Counted from the first letter of the stretch, positions 53,526 through 63,963 are shown. The stretch is DNA of 64,000 nt from Methylophaga sp. 41_12_T18 (GCA_002163115.1 MAAI01000090.1:1-64000); one strand, 5' to 3'. Made by a program: numbers and translations. The notes: a model not told the origin generated them from the sequence alone.

Positions 53526-55136
53526 TTAAGAACTACAAGACAACATGGAACAACCTGGCCGTTGCCGTGCCCATTCAGGACGTTTGGCTGCAAATTGTTC
53601 ATTCTCAGGTTGTTCATCATAGGGGCGACGTAATACTTCTAATAAGTTATCTACATATGCGGTGTCGCCTTGCTCAGCTGCATCAATAGCCTGCTGTGCG
53701 ATGTAATTACGTAAAACATATTTTGGATTAACCGCATTCATATTTTGTTTACGAGTTTCAGCATCAATATCATCTTGATTTGCTCGTTGTTGATAGCGGC
53801 GTAACCAAGTACATATTTGTGATTTATCCTCAGCAGTCAATGCTTCTGCATCATAATAAGCGGCTAGTAATGGCTCTATTAGCGCGTCATCAGTTAAGTT
53901 TAAATTACTGACATCAATATCGGCTAGGCGTCGGTAGAAGATCGTCATATCAGTTTCAAAATGTTGTAACAGAACATGCAAGTCTTGGTTCAAGGACTCA
54001 TCGGTTTCTGCAATGAAACTGCTAAGGCCTAACTTTTCAGCGCGCATGGTTTGCCAGCGCTCAGTGTAATCAGTAGCAAATTGATTGAGGATTTCACGTA
54101 AAGGCTCAGCTTGTTCAATTAATGGGAATATTGCATTAGCCAATTGACCTAAGTTCCATTGAGCAATTTGAGCTTGGTGACCAAAGCGGTAACGTTTATT
54201 CGAAGCATCAGTGGTATTGGGTGTCCAATTAGGATCGTAATTATCGATCCAGCCATAGGGGCCGTAATCAATTGTGAGACCTAAAATAGACATGTTATCG
54301 GTATTTAATACACCATGAACAAACCCCACACGCATCCAATGGACAACTAAGTCGATAGTGCGATCGGCAACCTCTTTAAACCATTTTATATAGACATCAA
54401 CACTAGGCTCACCTAGCTCAGGAAAGTCTGTAGTAATGGTGTAGTCCAATAGTTGTTTTAATGTATCGGTATCACCACGAGAAGAAAATATTTCAAAGCT
54501 ACCAAAACGAGTGAATGACGGAGCAACACGACAGACCACCGCACCAAGCTCTTGTTGAGGGCGACCGTCGTAAAACATATCACGGGTGACTTGTTGGCCG
54601 GTGGTGATCAAGCTTAATGCACGAGTGGTTGGTACACCTAAATGAAACATCGCTTCACTGCATAAAAATTCTCGCAGCGAGGAACGTAATACTGCTAAAC
54701 CATCGCCACCGCGTGAATAGGGGGTTTCACCAGCACCTTTAAGTTGCAATGTCTGCCGTTGACCCTGTTGATTAATAACCTCGCCTAAGTTAATAGCGCG
54801 GCCATCACCGAGCTGGCCAGCCCAATTACCAAACTGGTGGCCACCATAACATTGAGCATAAGGCTTCATGCCATCGAGTAGTTGGTTGCCGACAAAGGCA
54901 TTGAGAAAGGTATCTGACTGGCAGTCTTGTTCAGAAATATCCAGCAACTGTGCCACTTCTTTAGAGTAAGAAATAAGTTGTGGAGCAGGTACCTTTGCCG
55001 GTTGAACGAAGGAGTAACAGGCTTGCAGTACTTGTCGGCGAATATTGTCGGTAGCAGAATCAGCAGGTAACTCACGTATAAAACGGTTATCAAACTGTAA
55101 TGAAGCAAGCGAATAGAGTTTAGTATTTGTGCCCAC
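53526..55136 (-). CDS. selO: Protein adenylyltransferase SelO (YdiU)
   Basis: A 536-residue pseudokinase-fold enzyme that transfers AMP to protein Ser/Thr/Tyr residues, linked to oxidative-stress signalling. Conserved blocks: YAQCYGGHQFGNWAGQLGDG, LQLKGAGETPYSRGGDGLAV, SSLREFLCSEAMFHLGVPTT, and GFVHGVLNTDNMSILGLTID with the metal-binding Asn/Asp. It ends GCSMLSCSS; in eukaryotic selenoproteins the second Cys position is selenocysteine. The start is GTG 55136 with GAG six bases upstream; the ATG at 55147 is in another frame. It is divergent from ald. Confidence 0.94.
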   Translation of the reverse strand: MGTNTKLYSLASLQFDNRFIRELPADSATDNIRRQVLQACYSFVQPAKVPAPQLISYSKEVAQLLDISEQDCQSDTFLNAFVGNQLLDGMKPYAQCYGGHQFGNWAGQLGDGRAINLGEVINQQGQRQTLQLKGAGETPYSRGGDGLAVLRSSLREFLCSEAMFHLGVPTTRALSLITTGQQVTRDMFYDGRPQQELGAVVCRVAPSFTRFGSFEIFSSRGDTDTLKQLLDYTITTDFPELGEPSVDVYIKWFKEVADRTIDLVVHWMRVGFVHGVLNTDNMSILGLTIDYGPYGWIDNYDPNWTPNTTDASNKRYRFGHQAQIAQWNLGQLANAIFPLIEQAEPLREILNQFATDYTERWQTMRAEKLGLSSFIAETDESLNQDLHVLLQHFETDMTIFYRRLADIDVSNLNLTDDALIEPLLAAYYDAEALTAEDKSQICTWLRRYQQRANQDDIDAETRKQNMNAVNPKYVLRNYIAQQAIDAAEQGDTAYVDNLLEVLRRPYDEQPENEQFAAKRPEWARQRPGCSMLSCSS

Positions 55137-55212
55137 GGAAATCTCATAGTGTTAATCTTATAGTCAACCCATTACAACAGAAATGGCATCAACAAAAAAC
55201 CGGAGAATTGTG

Positions 55213-56328
55213 ATGTTAATTGGCGTACCTAAAGAAATTAAAAATAATGAATATCGTGTTGGCATGACGCCGGCCGGTGTTAGAGAGTTGGTTGGGCTAG
55301 GACATCAAGTCATAGTTGAGACCAATGCAGGTAAAGCCATTGGTCTAACCAATGAAATGTATAGCCAAGCAGGCGCAGAGATTTATGAGTTAGCCAGTGA
55401 AATTTTTTCTGTTGCCGAGTTGATCATTAAAGTTAAGGAGCCACAAGCGCAGGAACGTAAAATGCTCCGCCCTCAACAAACATTGTTTACCTACTTACAT
55501 TTAGCACCTGATTTTGCACAAACCAAAGACTTAGTTGATTCTAATTCTATTTGTATTGCCTATGAAACAGTCACCGATAAAGCTGGGGGACTTCCTTTGT
55601 TAGCACCAATGAGTGAAGTTGCTGGCCGTATGTCAGTACAAGCAGGCGCACATGCATTAGAAAAAACACAGGGTGGCATGGGTATATTATTAGCCGGTGT
55701 TCCAGGCGTATCGCCGGCAAAAGTTGTGGTGTTAGGCGGTGGTGTAGTGGGAATAAATGCTGCCAGAATAGCGATGGGAATGGGCGCTGATGTCACTATC
55801 ATTGATAAATCGTTAGCCAGGCTAAAAGAGCTTGATGAACAGTTTGGGCCACAACTTAAAACAATTTATTCAACGACGGATACGGTTGAACGAGCTGTCT
55901 ACCGTGCTGATATGGTGGTTGGTGCGGTATTGATACCAGGAGCAACGGCACCGAAGCTAGTAACTAGATCGATGTTAATAAAAATGAAAAATGGTGCGGT
56001 CATTATTGATGTGGCAATTGATCAAGGCGGCTGTTTTGAATCGTCGTATCCAACCACCCATGATGAGCCTACATATATAGAAGATGGCGTGATTCATTAT
56101 TGTGTGGCGAATATGCCGGGGGGTGTGGCCAGAACATCTACCTTTGCTCTTACGAATGCGACCTTACCCTTTATTATTGATTTAGCTAATAAAGGTATTG
56201 ATAAAGCGCTTAATGAAGACGAATATTTACGTAGAGGCCTTAATATCTATCAAGGAAAAGTGACTTATCAAGCTGTCGCTGAGGCACATGATTACCCTTA
56301 TCAGGAGGCTACAGACCTGTTAGGCTAG
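55213..56328 (+). CDS. ald: Alanine dehydrogenase
   Basis: A 371-residue NAD-dependent L-alanine dehydrogenase (alanine to pyruvate and ammonium, or reverse). The N-terminus MLIGVPKEIKNNEYRVGMTP is the family start with the pyruvate-binding Arg. The NAD-fold motif VVVLGGGVVGINAARIAMGMG lies near residues 170-190 and VAIDQGGCFESS near 270. GGAGA stands seven bases before ATG 55213; a longer upstream frame lacks support. Length is exactly typical. Confidence 0.95.
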   Translation: MLIGVPKEIKNNEYRVGMTPAGVRELVGLGHQVIVETNAGKAIGLTNEMYSQAGAEIYELASEIFSVAELIIKVKEPQAQERKMLRPQQTLFTYLHLAPDFAQTKDLVDSNSICIAYETVTDKAGGLPLLAPMSEVAGRMSVQAGAHALEKTQGGMGILLAGVPGVSPAKVVVLGGGVVGINAARIAMGMGADVTIIDKSLARLKELDEQFGPQLKTIYSTTDTVERAVYRADMVVGAVLIPGATAPKLVTRSMLIKMKNGAVIIDVAIDQGGCFESSYPTTHDEPTYIEDGVIHYCVANMPGGVARTSTFALTNATLPFIIDLANKGIDKALNEDEYLRRGLNIYQGKVTYQAVAEAHDYPYQEATDLLG

Positions 56329-56389
56329 CAGCGGTATTAAAAACGAAAAACTAGTGTAGGCAACAAACAACGTTAAACCAGGTGAGACA

Positions 56390-57982
56390 ATGAAACGACC
56401 AAGTAAATTACGACAACCCACACAAGCAGAAATACAACCGGTTTTACAAGCTTTGAATACAGGAAATCTAGCTGCTGCTGAGGCATTAGCTAAGAAGATG
56501 TTGAAGCAGTTTCCAAATGCATTTGCTGTTCATAATTTATATGGCAATGCCTTAGCGGGCCAAAATAAGTTTAAAGATGCGGTGGCAGCCTTTCGTAAAG
56601 CATTGGCGATAGATCCTAGTGTGGCAGAGTTGCACTTTAATGTTGGTATTTTGTTAACTAACTTGAACCGAACTGAAGAAGCGATTACTAGTTATAAAAA
56701 AGCAGTGAAATTGAAACCGTCACTGACCGATGCTCATTATAATTTAGGCACAGCTTTACAAGCGGAGTCAAAGTTTGAACAAGCAGCGAATAGTTATAAG
56801 AAAGCCATTGAATTAGAACCTGGCTTTTTTGAAGCTTTGGTTAACCTTGGTGTGGTCTTACAAGAGCAAAGCCTGCTGGCCGAAGCGATTGAAGTCTATA
56901 AACGTGCCTTAACGATCCAAAAAGATGCAAAAGTCTATTTTAATATGGGCACAGCACTTAAAAATGAAGGTAAGTTAGGCGATGCGATCGATAGTTATAA
57001 TAACGCCTTAGAGCTGAAGCCGGACTATGCAGAAGTGTATAGCAATATAGGCGAAGTATTACGCGATCAGGGGCGTTATGATGAATCCGTTACGTATTAC
57101 AAAAAAGCCTTAGACTGCGATCCATCTCTGCCGGTTGCTAATTACAGCTTAGCTGTTTATTTATATGATAGCGGCGATTTAGAAGGTGCTTTAGAGCATT
57201 TTCAAAAGTCACAATTTGCTGATTGGCAAGAACGCTCATTATATTGCTTATATAAAACCTCTAAGTTTGAAGAATTTAAACAAGGTTTAGATGCATTAAA
57301 AGCTAAGAACCATAACTCACCTTTCTTGGCGACTTTAACCACGCACTATGCAGAAAACTTTGGTACAGAAAATAACTATAATTTTTGTCCCAATCCGATG
57401 GACTTTGTTTTTCATAATGAAATTCCAGAGTTGAAAGGCGAAAGTAGTCTACGTGAACAGTTGCTAGCAGATATTCGTGACGCCCATGTTGAAGAGAAAA
57501 AACAGGGCAGGTTGGTTAATGGTGTGCAATCATCCGGTAACTTATTCAAACGTTCAGAACCATCATTTCGCCAATTAGGTGAATTGGTCAAACAAGCTAT
57601 TCAACGTTATAAATATAACTTTGCTGATGAAAACTGCACTTATGTAAAAGATTTCCCGAAAGACTTTGAATTCGCTAGCTCTTGGTTTGTGAAAATGAAT
57701 CAAGGTGGGCATTTAAACTCACACATTCATGAAGACGGTTGGGTGAGTGGGGCTGTATACATTTCATTGCCAACGGATAAGCAGCACGAACACGAAGGTA
57801 GTATCGAAGTCAGCACTCATGGTGATGATTACCCGAAAAAACACGACAACTTTCCAGCTAAAGCAATTGCTCCAACAGTCGGTGATATCGTGATGTTTCC
57901 TTCGTGTCTTTTTCACCGAACAATACCGTTTAGTTCTAATGAAGAACGTATTTGTGTGGCATTTGATTTGAAGCCGGTGTGA
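56390..57982 (+). CDS. TPR protein fused to a 2-oxoglutarate/Fe(II) oxygenase
   Basis: A 530-residue cytoplasmic protein. Residues about 10-300 hold eight or nine tetratricopeptide repeats (for example AVHNLYGNALAGQNKFKDAV and DAHYNLGTALQAESKFEQAA). Residues about 390-530 resemble 2OG-FeII_Oxy_5-type dioxygenases, with an H-x-H-E region (H445, H447, E448), a distal His in LFHRTIPF (H509) and the 2OG-binding Arg in EERICVAFDL (R520). It lies about 45 bases before the pglL-like gene and may share its transcript. It may hydroxylate a protein or glycan intermediate; the substrate is unknown. Confidence 0.86.
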   Translation: MKRPSKLRQPTQAEIQPVLQALNTGNLAAAEALAKKMLKQFPNAFAVHNLYGNALAGQNKFKDAVAAFRKALAIDPSVAELHFNVGILLTNLNRTEEAITSYKKAVKLKPSLTDAHYNLGTALQAESKFEQAANSYKKAIELEPGFFEALVNLGVVLQEQSLLAEAIEVYKRALTIQKDAKVYFNMGTALKNEGKLGDAIDSYNNALELKPDYAEVYSNIGEVLRDQGRYDESVTYYKKALDCDPSLPVANYSLAVYLYDSGDLEGALEHFQKSQFADWQERSLYCLYKTSKFEEFKQGLDALKAKNHNSPFLATLTTHYAENFGTENNYNFCPNPMDFVFHNEIPELKGESSLREQLLADIRDAHVEEKKQGRLVNGVQSSGNLFKRSEPSFRQLGELVKQAIQRYKYNFADENCTYVKDFPKDFEFASSWFVKMNQGGHLNSHIHEDGWVSGAVYISLPTDKQHEHEGSIEVSTHGDDYPKKHDNFPAKAIAPTVGDIVMFPSCLFHRTIPFSSNEERICVAFDLKPV

Positions 57983-58026
57983 TGGCCAGTAGGATTGTTT
58001 ACTTTATTAATTTCCGGCATGTTTAA

Positions 58027-59739
58027 ATGAAAAGTATTAGCAAATTACAGTCACTAACTAACTGGACACCGATAGAAATTGTTTTGGCAATGCTATTTCT
58101 AATTAGCCCTTTATATTATCAACCTAACCTGGGCGGAAGAGGCTTAGAGTTACCATTTAATTTTGGTGTTTGGTTTGTTGCTTTTATAGTAATTACGGCA
58201 GCTATTTTTTCATGTTTAAAAACTAGACAAATATATTTCCCGAAGCAATACTTAGCAATTATGCTCTTTCCGGCACTGATTTTTGTTAGTAGTATTTTGT
58301 CTGGCATTGTGAGCCCAATAGAATGGTTGTTTAGGGAAATATACATTTGGACAGGCGTTTTGTTTTTATTTGCATTATTTCAATATAGAGAAAAAATCAA
58401 TTTAAACAGGCTACTTTTTATTCTCGTTATATCAGGTCTTGTTCATTCGTTTATATCACTATTACAAATGAATCATTCTTTATTTTTAAATGGTTGGTAC
58501 CCATATTCTATATCTGGCGCACCAATCGGTGTTTTTCAGCAAGTTAATGTGAATGCAACATATTTAGTTACCGCTACGTTAGTTGCTTTTTATTTACAGG
58601 GCCATGACTATATAACTCAAGGTAAATTTTGGAAAAAAACTACCTTAATCTTAGCAATAGGACTAAGTACTTATGTCATATTTGCATCCGGAAGTCGCAT
58701 TGGCTTACTGAGCTTAACAGTTAGTCTTTGTATTTTATTATGGTCATATAGACATAGGTATAAAAATAATTACAAGCTGATATTGTTATCACTGGTTGTT
58801 ATTGGTGTAAGCGCCTTCACTGCAAAAGGTGGTTTAGAAAAAACCATCGATAAAAATACTAAAATGGTAGAACAAGAATATTCTGATGCTAGAGAAAGTA
58901 TTTATACGATTTCGCTTATGGCCATACAAAAGTCACCAATAGTTGGCCATGGTATTGGTGGGTTTCTCAAAGCTTGGAATAATGAAGTAGAACAGTTTTA
59001 CCAAGAAAATCCTGGGGCAGTTTTACCACAATATATTGGCCATCCACATAATGAATTATTATTTTGGGCCATTGAGGGTGGGGTACTGGCACTATTAGGT
59101 ATTTTTAGTATTGTAATCGTTGTCACAATAAGTTTGTTGAAGCTTGGTTTGGAGCAAGGTGGAGCATATTTTTCTTTGCTACTACCTATATCTTTACATA
59201 GCCAAGTTGAATTACCTTTTTATATTTCCTCATCACATTGGTTTGTTGTTATTTTTATAGTATCGCTTATTCTGAACCCGACTCTGAGCTCAAGAAATTT
59301 TTCACTCAGTTTGTCGGCGGAGTGGTTAGTTAGGTTTGTTACTGCGATTGGATTGTTAATTGTTACTTATTTTTTATACAACACCGCACGGGCGCAAAGC
59401 GATATTGTTAGTTTTGTAAATCAACAGTCTTCACCTCCTTATTTGGGTGTGGCGGCTAGGAATATATATACAAGCGAATATGCCGAGCAATTAGCTAGGC
59501 GCAATAATTTATATGCTGCAATAAACCGAAATGATCAGCAAGCTATACAAAAATTTATTGCTTGGGCCGAGAGTAGGTTGTTGGTAAAGCCTGAGTTGAA
59601 AATTTATGAAGATATTTTAACCGCATATATGCATCGACAGGATGTAGATAATAAATGTAAAACTATATTTTCAGCTTCAAAGATGTACCCTAAAAATAGG
59701 TCATTATCTGATTTACGCGAACAATGTAAAACAGAGTGA
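58027..59739 (+). CDS. PglL-type protein O-oligosaccharyltransferase
   Basis: A 570-residue polytopic membrane protein with about twelve helices and a C-terminal soluble tail. The motifs GVFQQVNVNATYL (from residue 168) and HPHNELLFWAIEGG (H339-G352, with the conserved second His) match the Wzy_C/PglL group that transfers lipid-linked glycans en bloc to pilin or other proteins in the periplasm. Its position directly upstream of the pilin gene strongly suggests pilin glycosylation rather than O-antigen ligation. No glycan synthesis genes are nearby. Confidence 0.85.
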   Translation: MKSISKLQSLTNWTPIEIVLAMLFLISPLYYQPNLGGRGLELPFNFGVWFVAFIVITAAIFSCLKTRQIYFPKQYLAIMLFPALIFVSSILSGIVSPIEWLFREIYIWTGVLFLFALFQYREKINLNRLLFILVISGLVHSFISLLQMNHSLFLNGWYPYSISGAPIGVFQQVNVNATYLVTATLVAFYLQGHDYITQGKFWKKTTLILAIGLSTYVIFASGSRIGLLSLTVSLCILLWSYRHRYKNNYKLILLSLVVIGVSAFTAKGGLEKTIDKNTKMVEQEYSDARESIYTISLMAIQKSPIVGHGIGGFLKAWNNEVEQFYQENPGAVLPQYIGHPHNELLFWAIEGGVLALLGIFSIVIVVTISLLKLGLEQGGAYFSLLLPISLHSQVELPFYISSSHWFVVIFIVSLILNPTLSSRNFSLSLSAEWLVRFVTAIGLLIVTYFLYNTARAQSDIVSFVNQQSSPPYLGVAARNIYTSEYAEQLARRNNLYAAINRNDQQAIQKFIAWAESRLLVKPELKIYEDILTAYMHRQDVDNKCKTIFSASKMYPKNRSLSDLREQCKTE

Positions 59740-59800
59740 CGTAAAACGTCACTTTCTGACCTGCAAAGGTGGCATTGATGCTCCCTTTGCCTGTTATTTT
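59736..59800 (+). terminator. Two hairpins after the pglL-like gene
   Basis: GTGACGT-AAA-ACGTCAC at 59736-59752 includes the pglL stop codon and is followed by TTTCT. A second stem, GCAAAGG (59763-59769) with CCTTTGC (59784-59790), is followed by TGTTATTTTT. Together they separate the pglL transcript from pilA. Confidence 0.65.
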
Positions 59801-59824
59801 TAATTAAATCAGTGGTTTATGTTC

Positions 59825-59840
59825 TGGCACGTGAGCTGCA
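59825..59840 (+). promoter_or_regulatory. Sigma-54 promoter of the pilin gene
   Basis: TGGCACGTGAGCTGCA matches the -24/-12 consensus (TGGCAC-N5-TTGCA) with one change; the invariant GG and GC are ten bases apart. It lies about 56 bases before the pilin ATG. Type IV pilin genes are classically RpoN and PilR dependent. Confidence 0.82.
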
Positions 59841-59895
59841 TTAAATATTACAAGGCAATACTACTTGTCGGTTTTTAAATATTGAGGATAAGAGA

Positions 59896-60345
59896 ATGAA
59901 AAAACTTCAACAAGGTTTTACGTTAATCGAATTAATGATTGTAGTTGCAATTATTGGTATTTTGGCTGCAATTGCGATTCCAGCATACGGTGACTATGTG
60001 TCTCGAACAAAAGCTGCAAGCTCAATGGCTGAACTTAGCTCAGTTAAAACAGGAATATCTTTGTGTTATCAAGACACAGGTTCATTTGCCAACTGCACAG
60101 AAGGTAGTAACGGAGTACCAAATATTGTTGGCACGGCTAATATTGTTTCTCCATCAATAACTACCACTGGTCTAGCTGCAACAATTCTTGCTACTTCAGG
60201 GGCTACTACAACAGCAGGTGTTGCTTTAACTATTTCTGACGCTTCAAGTTTTACTGCCGGAGACTCAGTTATCGAATGGACAAATGGTGGAACAATCTGT
60301 GATCCTACTCGCGGTCTTGGTTCAGGTAAAGGCGATTGTCTTTAG
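59896..60345 (+). CDS. pilA: Type IV major pilin
   Basis: A 149-residue type IVa prepilin. The leader MKKLQQG is cut before Phe8 by PilD, giving the N-methylated [20 protein letters not shown] helix with Glu5 of the mature protein. The globular part has four cysteines; the last pair ([15 protein letters not shown]) forms the C-terminal disulfide loop. A Thr/Ser/Ala-rich middle ([18 protein letters not shown]) offers O-glycosylation sites. GAGGATAAGAG precedes ATG 59896. A sigma-54 promoter and an intrinsic terminator make it a single-gene unit. Confidence 0.95.
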   Translation: MKKLQQGFTLIELMIVVAIIGILAAIAIPAYGDYVSRTKAASSMAELSSVKTGISLCYQDTGSFANCTEGSNGVPNIVGTANIVSPSITTTGLAATILATSGATTTAGVALTISDASSFTAGDSVIEWTNGGTICDPTRGLGSGKGDCL

Positions 60346-60382
60346 TAACCTTATGAGTTAAAACTTGCTTTACCTACTTAAA

Positions 60383-60416
60383 AACCCTAGTTTATTAATG
60401 CTAGGGTTTTTTTTTA
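60383..60416 (+). terminator. Intrinsic terminator of pilA
   Basis: AACCCTAG and CTAGGGTT flank a ten-base loop and run into about nine Ts, roughly 40 bases after the pilA stop. Confidence 0.93.
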
Positions 60417-60441
60417 CCAGTACTTAAATAAATAGAACAAA

Positions 60442-61179
60442 ATGATGACAAGAATAGCAGCCACAACCAGTCACTTCATACTAAGTATAGTAATTTTTAG
60501 TGTATTGTTCAGCATACTTATTTTTTTTTGGTATCCCTCACCGTATTTTAATGTTTCAGGTGGTTGGGAAGGCTTAAAAATTGCTGCAAGTGTGGATTTG
60601 GTTCTTGGTCCACTGTTAACCTTTGTTATTTTCAATACCAAAAAAGACCCAAAGAAACGGACAATGGATTTATCTATCATTGTTTTCATCCAATTACTTG
60701 CCTTGCTTTGGGGGATGGTTACAATTTATCAACAACGCCCTGTTGCTACAGTATTTTGGTTGGGTAGTTTTCTAACCGTTATTGCATCCGATTTCACTGA
60801 ACAAAATGTAGATTTAACCGTGTTAGACAATTTTGGCGAATCTCATCCAGTGCTAGTATATGTTCCAGATGTAATAATCGAACATAAGCAATACCAATTT
60901 GGTCAATATGCTGATACCGGGTTGAGCATTTCACCATTTTATCGTTCAGATTTATTTCAGCCGCTACAAACACATTTTTCAGAAATTCAAAAGTTTCAGC
61001 TTGATATTCTTAATTTAATTAAAACAAATGAGCTAGTAAATAATAAATTGATGATGTTTTTAGCTGAAAAACAAAAGCAAGTTAACGACTTCCAGTATTA
61101 CAAAATGTTCTCAAAATATAACAATGTAATTTTGATTTTTAGCCCAAACGGAGAGTTAGTAGGTCACCTTATTTTTTAG
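60442..61179 (+). CDS. TfpX/TfpZ-family pilin accessory protein
   Basis: A 245-residue membrane protein with about four N-terminal helices (FILSIVIFSVLFSILIFFWY, the conserved WEGLKIAASVDLVLGPLLTF, and LSIIVFIQLLALLWGMVTIY) and a C-terminal soluble domain. The motif D-L-V-L-G-P-L-L is diagnostic of the TfpX/TfpZ accessory proteins encoded beside type IV pilin genes. These modulate pilin assembly or glycosylation of their own pilin. It lies just past the pilA terminator, so read-through or a separate promoter would be needed. Confidence 0.9.
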   Translation: MMTRIAATTSHFILSIVIFSVLFSILIFFWYPSPYFNVSGGWEGLKIAASVDLVLGPLLTFVIFNTKKDPKKRTMDLSIIVFIQLLALLWGMVTIYQQRPVATVFWLGSFLTVIASDFTEQNVDLTVLDNFGESHPVLVYVPDVIIEHKQYQFGQYADTGLSISPFYRSDLFQPLQTHFSEIQKFQLDILNLIKTNELVNNKLMMFLAEKQKQVNDFQYYKMFSKYNNVILIFSPNGELVGHLIF

Positions 61180-61212
61180 TTATTTTCTAATTAGGACTTG
61201 AGATTGACGTCT

Positions 61213-63252
61213 TTATTTAACTTTCATCCCAGCTTGAGCACCATTATCAGGATTTAAGATAAATAAATCCTTGCCACCAGGTCCGGCTGCTAATACCATG
61301 CCCTCAGACAAACCAAAGCGCATCTTACGTGGTGCAAGGTTGGCCACCATCACAGTTTGTTTGCCTATTAAAACTTCAGGTTGGTAGGCTGACTTAATTC
61401 CTGCAAATACTTGTTTCTCACCTAGGCCGATATCTAAGGTCAATTTTAATAACTTATCGGCACCTTCAACATGCTCAGCGTTGACGATGTTAGCAACCCG
61501 CAGGTCAATTTTAGCAAAGTCTTCAAAGCTGATTTCATCAGAAATAGGTTCAATGCTTGAGTTGTTAGTCGCTGTTGTACCTTTCTTTTCTGCCACTGGT
61601 TTTTCAGCTACGATTGTTTGTTTTGAATCTTCTAAAATAGCGGCAATTTTATCTGACTCAATACGTGTCATTAAAGGTTTGAACTTATTGATGTCATGAG
61701 ATAGCAATGGCGTTGTAATATCTGACCACTGCATTGCATCAATATTTAAGAACTGCTCGGCTTGTATTGCTGTTTGTGGCAATACTGGTTTGAGGTAAGC
61801 AATCAAAACACGGAATAAGTTAATCCCCATCGTGCAGATGTCATGTACTTGTTGGCCTTTGCCTTCTTCTTTAGCTAAAGCCCATGGTTTCATTTCATCA
61901 ATATATTGGTTGGCTTTATCGGCTAGTGCCATGATGTCACGCATGCCTTGGCCAAACTCACGGTTTTCAAAACGTTGCGCTATAGCATCAGACTGTTCAG
62001 TGAACTCGTTGAATAATGCAGGCTCTGATAATGAGTCAGCTAACTTGCCATCAAAACGTTTTTTAATGAAACCAGCACAACGACTGGCGATATTAACCAC
62101 TTTACCAACTAAGTCAGAGTTAATACGACTTTGGAAATCTTCGAGATTTAAATCAATATCATCAATGCCTGAACCTAATTTAGCAGCGAAGTAATAACGT
62201 AAGTATTCTGGGTTTAAATGATCAAGGTAAGTACGTGCTTTGATAAATGTGCCACGTGATTTCGACATTTTTTTGCCATCAACGGTTAAGAAGCCGTGAG
62301 CAAAGATAGAGTTAGGCAAGCGGAAACCTGCACCTTGTAACATTGCTGGCCAGAAGAGGGCGTGGAAGTAGATGATATCTTTACCGATAAAGTGGACCAT
62401 TTCGGTCTCACTATCTGCATTCATAAATTCATCAAAATCAACACCACTGCGGTCACAGTAGTTTTTGAAGCTAGCTAAATAACCAATCGGTGCATCTAAC
62501 CAAACATAAAAGAATTTGCCCGGTGCATCAGGAATTTCAAAGCCAAAATAAGGCGCATCACGAGAAATATCCCAATCTTTCAAGCCGCTTTCAAACCATT
62601 CAGCTAATTTATGACTAACTTCATCTTGTAAGTGACCGCCTTGTGTCCAAGCTTGTAGATCTTGTTCAAAGTCACCGAGTTTAAAAAAGTGATGTTCTGA
62701 ATCTTTGGTAATCGGTGTGGCACCTGATACTGCTGACACTGGATTTTTTAATTCTGTCGAATCATAAGTGGCACCGCAGGCTTCGCAGTTGTCACCATAT
62801 TGATCATCTGCCCCACACTTAGGACATTCACCACGAATAAAACGATCCGGCAGAAACATTTCTTTTTCTGGATCATAGGCTTGACTGATAGTGCGAGTTG
62901 TAATGTGTCCAGCCGCTTTGTTTGCCAGATAGACTTGGCTCGCTAAGGCTTCATTTTCTGGGCTATGCGTGCTGTGGAAGTTATCAAAGCTAATATTAAA
63001 TTCAGCAAAGTCAGCTTGATGTTCTTTACTTACATCAGCGATAAGCTGCTCTGGTGTGATGCCTTCATTCTGGGCACGTAACATAATCGGTGTGCCATGA
63101 GCATCATCAGCACAGACATAGTGCACTTCATTGCCACGCATTTTTTGAAAGCGTACCCAAATATCAGTTTGAATATATTCAACCATATGACCTAGATGGA
63201 TGGAACCATTGGCATAAGGCAGGGCACTAGTAACAAGAATTTTTCTTTGCAT
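61213..63252 (-). CDS. metG: Methionyl-tRNA synthetase
   Basis: A 679-residue class I synthetase. The HIGH-like motif is [19 protein letters not shown] at the start, the zinc knuckle is [18 protein letters not shown] near residues 145-162, and KMSKS occurs in [11 protein letters not shown] near 335. The C-terminal EMAP/Arc1p-type tRNA-binding domain (about 575-679) has [20 protein letters not shown]. The start is ATG 63252 ([16 protein letters not shown]); a GTG seven codons upstream would add unusual residues. Confidence 0.96.
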   Translation of the reverse strand: MQRKILVTSALPYANGSIHLGHMVEYIQTDIWVRFQKMRGNEVHYVCADDAHGTPIMLRAQNEGITPEQLIADVSKEHQADFAEFNISFDNFHSTHSPENEALASQVYLANKAAGHITTRTISQAYDPEKEMFLPDRFIRGECPKCGADDQYGDNCEACGATYDSTELKNPVSAVSGATPITKDSEHHFFKLGDFEQDLQAWTQGGHLQDEVSHKLAEWFESGLKDWDISRDAPYFGFEIPDAPGKFFYVWLDAPIGYLASFKNYCDRSGVDFDEFMNADSETEMVHFIGKDIIYFHALFWPAMLQGAGFRLPNSIFAHGFLTVDGKKMSKSRGTFIKARTYLDHLNPEYLRYYFAAKLGSGIDDIDLNLEDFQSRINSDLVGKVVNIASRCAGFIKKRFDGKLADSLSEPALFNEFTEQSDAIAQRFENREFGQGMRDIMALADKANQYIDEMKPWALAKEEGKGQQVHDICTMGINLFRVLIAYLKPVLPQTAIQAEQFLNIDAMQWSDITTPLLSHDINKFKPLMTRIESDKIAAILEDSKQTIVAEKPVAEKKGTTATNNSSIEPISDEISFEDFAKIDLRVANIVNAEHVEGADKLLKLTLDIGLGEKQVFAGIKSAYQPEVLIGKQTVMVANLAPRKMRFGLSEGMVLAAGPGGKDLFILNPDNGAQAGMKVK

Positions 63253-63458
63253 GAAATGAACCAAAATTGACACGTTAGTAAACCCGCAAAGATACCAGAA
63301 ATGCTTGATTTACGCCATTTATGCTTTTATTTAGAGTTTAAAAAAAAGTTGAGATTTGCAATGTTCTTTTTTTTGAATTAAATTAAAAGCCAGTTGTTTG
63401 ATTAAGGCGGCGACGGTTCGACTCGTGAAGTCATACGTAGCGATTATTAGGAAGTCCC

Positions 63459-63962
63459 ATGGAACTCAAATTACACAACATTCATACCGGTGCGATCGAT
63501 TCTGCACTGGCAAAAGCGACTCAGTATCGTTCTTTACTTGAACCTGAGATTGCTGAAAGCATATGCCTAGATATTCTCCATATCGAGGAATCACATCAAC
63601 AAGCACTTATTATCTATATATTGGCTTTAACCGATCAGTTGAATCAATCGGAAAAACAAAGCCAGATAAAAGAAATTTTAAAAGCGGTAGATAAGCTTGA
63701 TGCTGAATATCAACGTTTGTACTACACCGGTTTATTGAATGAACGCCGAGCTCGTTTTTTAATTACTCAACCGATGTCACATTCATTTGCTTACGATTAC
63801 TTTTTTGAAGCATTAGAAAACTATAAAAAAGCAGAAAAAATAAGTCCTGACGATAATGATGAAGCTATCTTACGTTGGAATAGTTGCATCAGAACCATCC
63901 AAAAAGAGAAGTTAAAACCACGTCGTGATAGTGAAGATATTCTTGTCGATATGGAAAGTTGA
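63459..63962 (+). CDS. Helical-repeat (TPR-like) protein of unknown function
   Basis: A 167-residue soluble, all-helical protein. Segments such as IAESICLDILHIEESHQQALIIYILALTD and AYDYFFEALENYKKAEKISP resemble degenerate TPR helices; the last has the P-D-D-N-D-E turn of a TPR end. No catalytic residues are visible. AGGAAG lies about ten bases before ATG 63459. The next gene begins two bases after its stop, so it is probably the first gene of an operon that leaves the window. Confidence 0.75.
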   Translation: MELKLHNIHTGAIDSALAKATQYRSLLEPEIAESICLDILHIEESHQQALIIYILALTDQLNQSEKQSQIKEILKAVDKLDAEYQRLYYTGLLNERRARFLITQPMSHSFAYDYFFEALENYKKAEKISPDDNDEAILRWNSCIRTIQKEKLKPRRDSEDILVDMES

Positions 63963-63963
63963 T

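Noticed and set aside
63412-63425. GGTTCGACTC resembling a tRNA T-arm
   Set aside because: The flanks do not form a T-stem, and no acceptor or anticodon arms fit around it.
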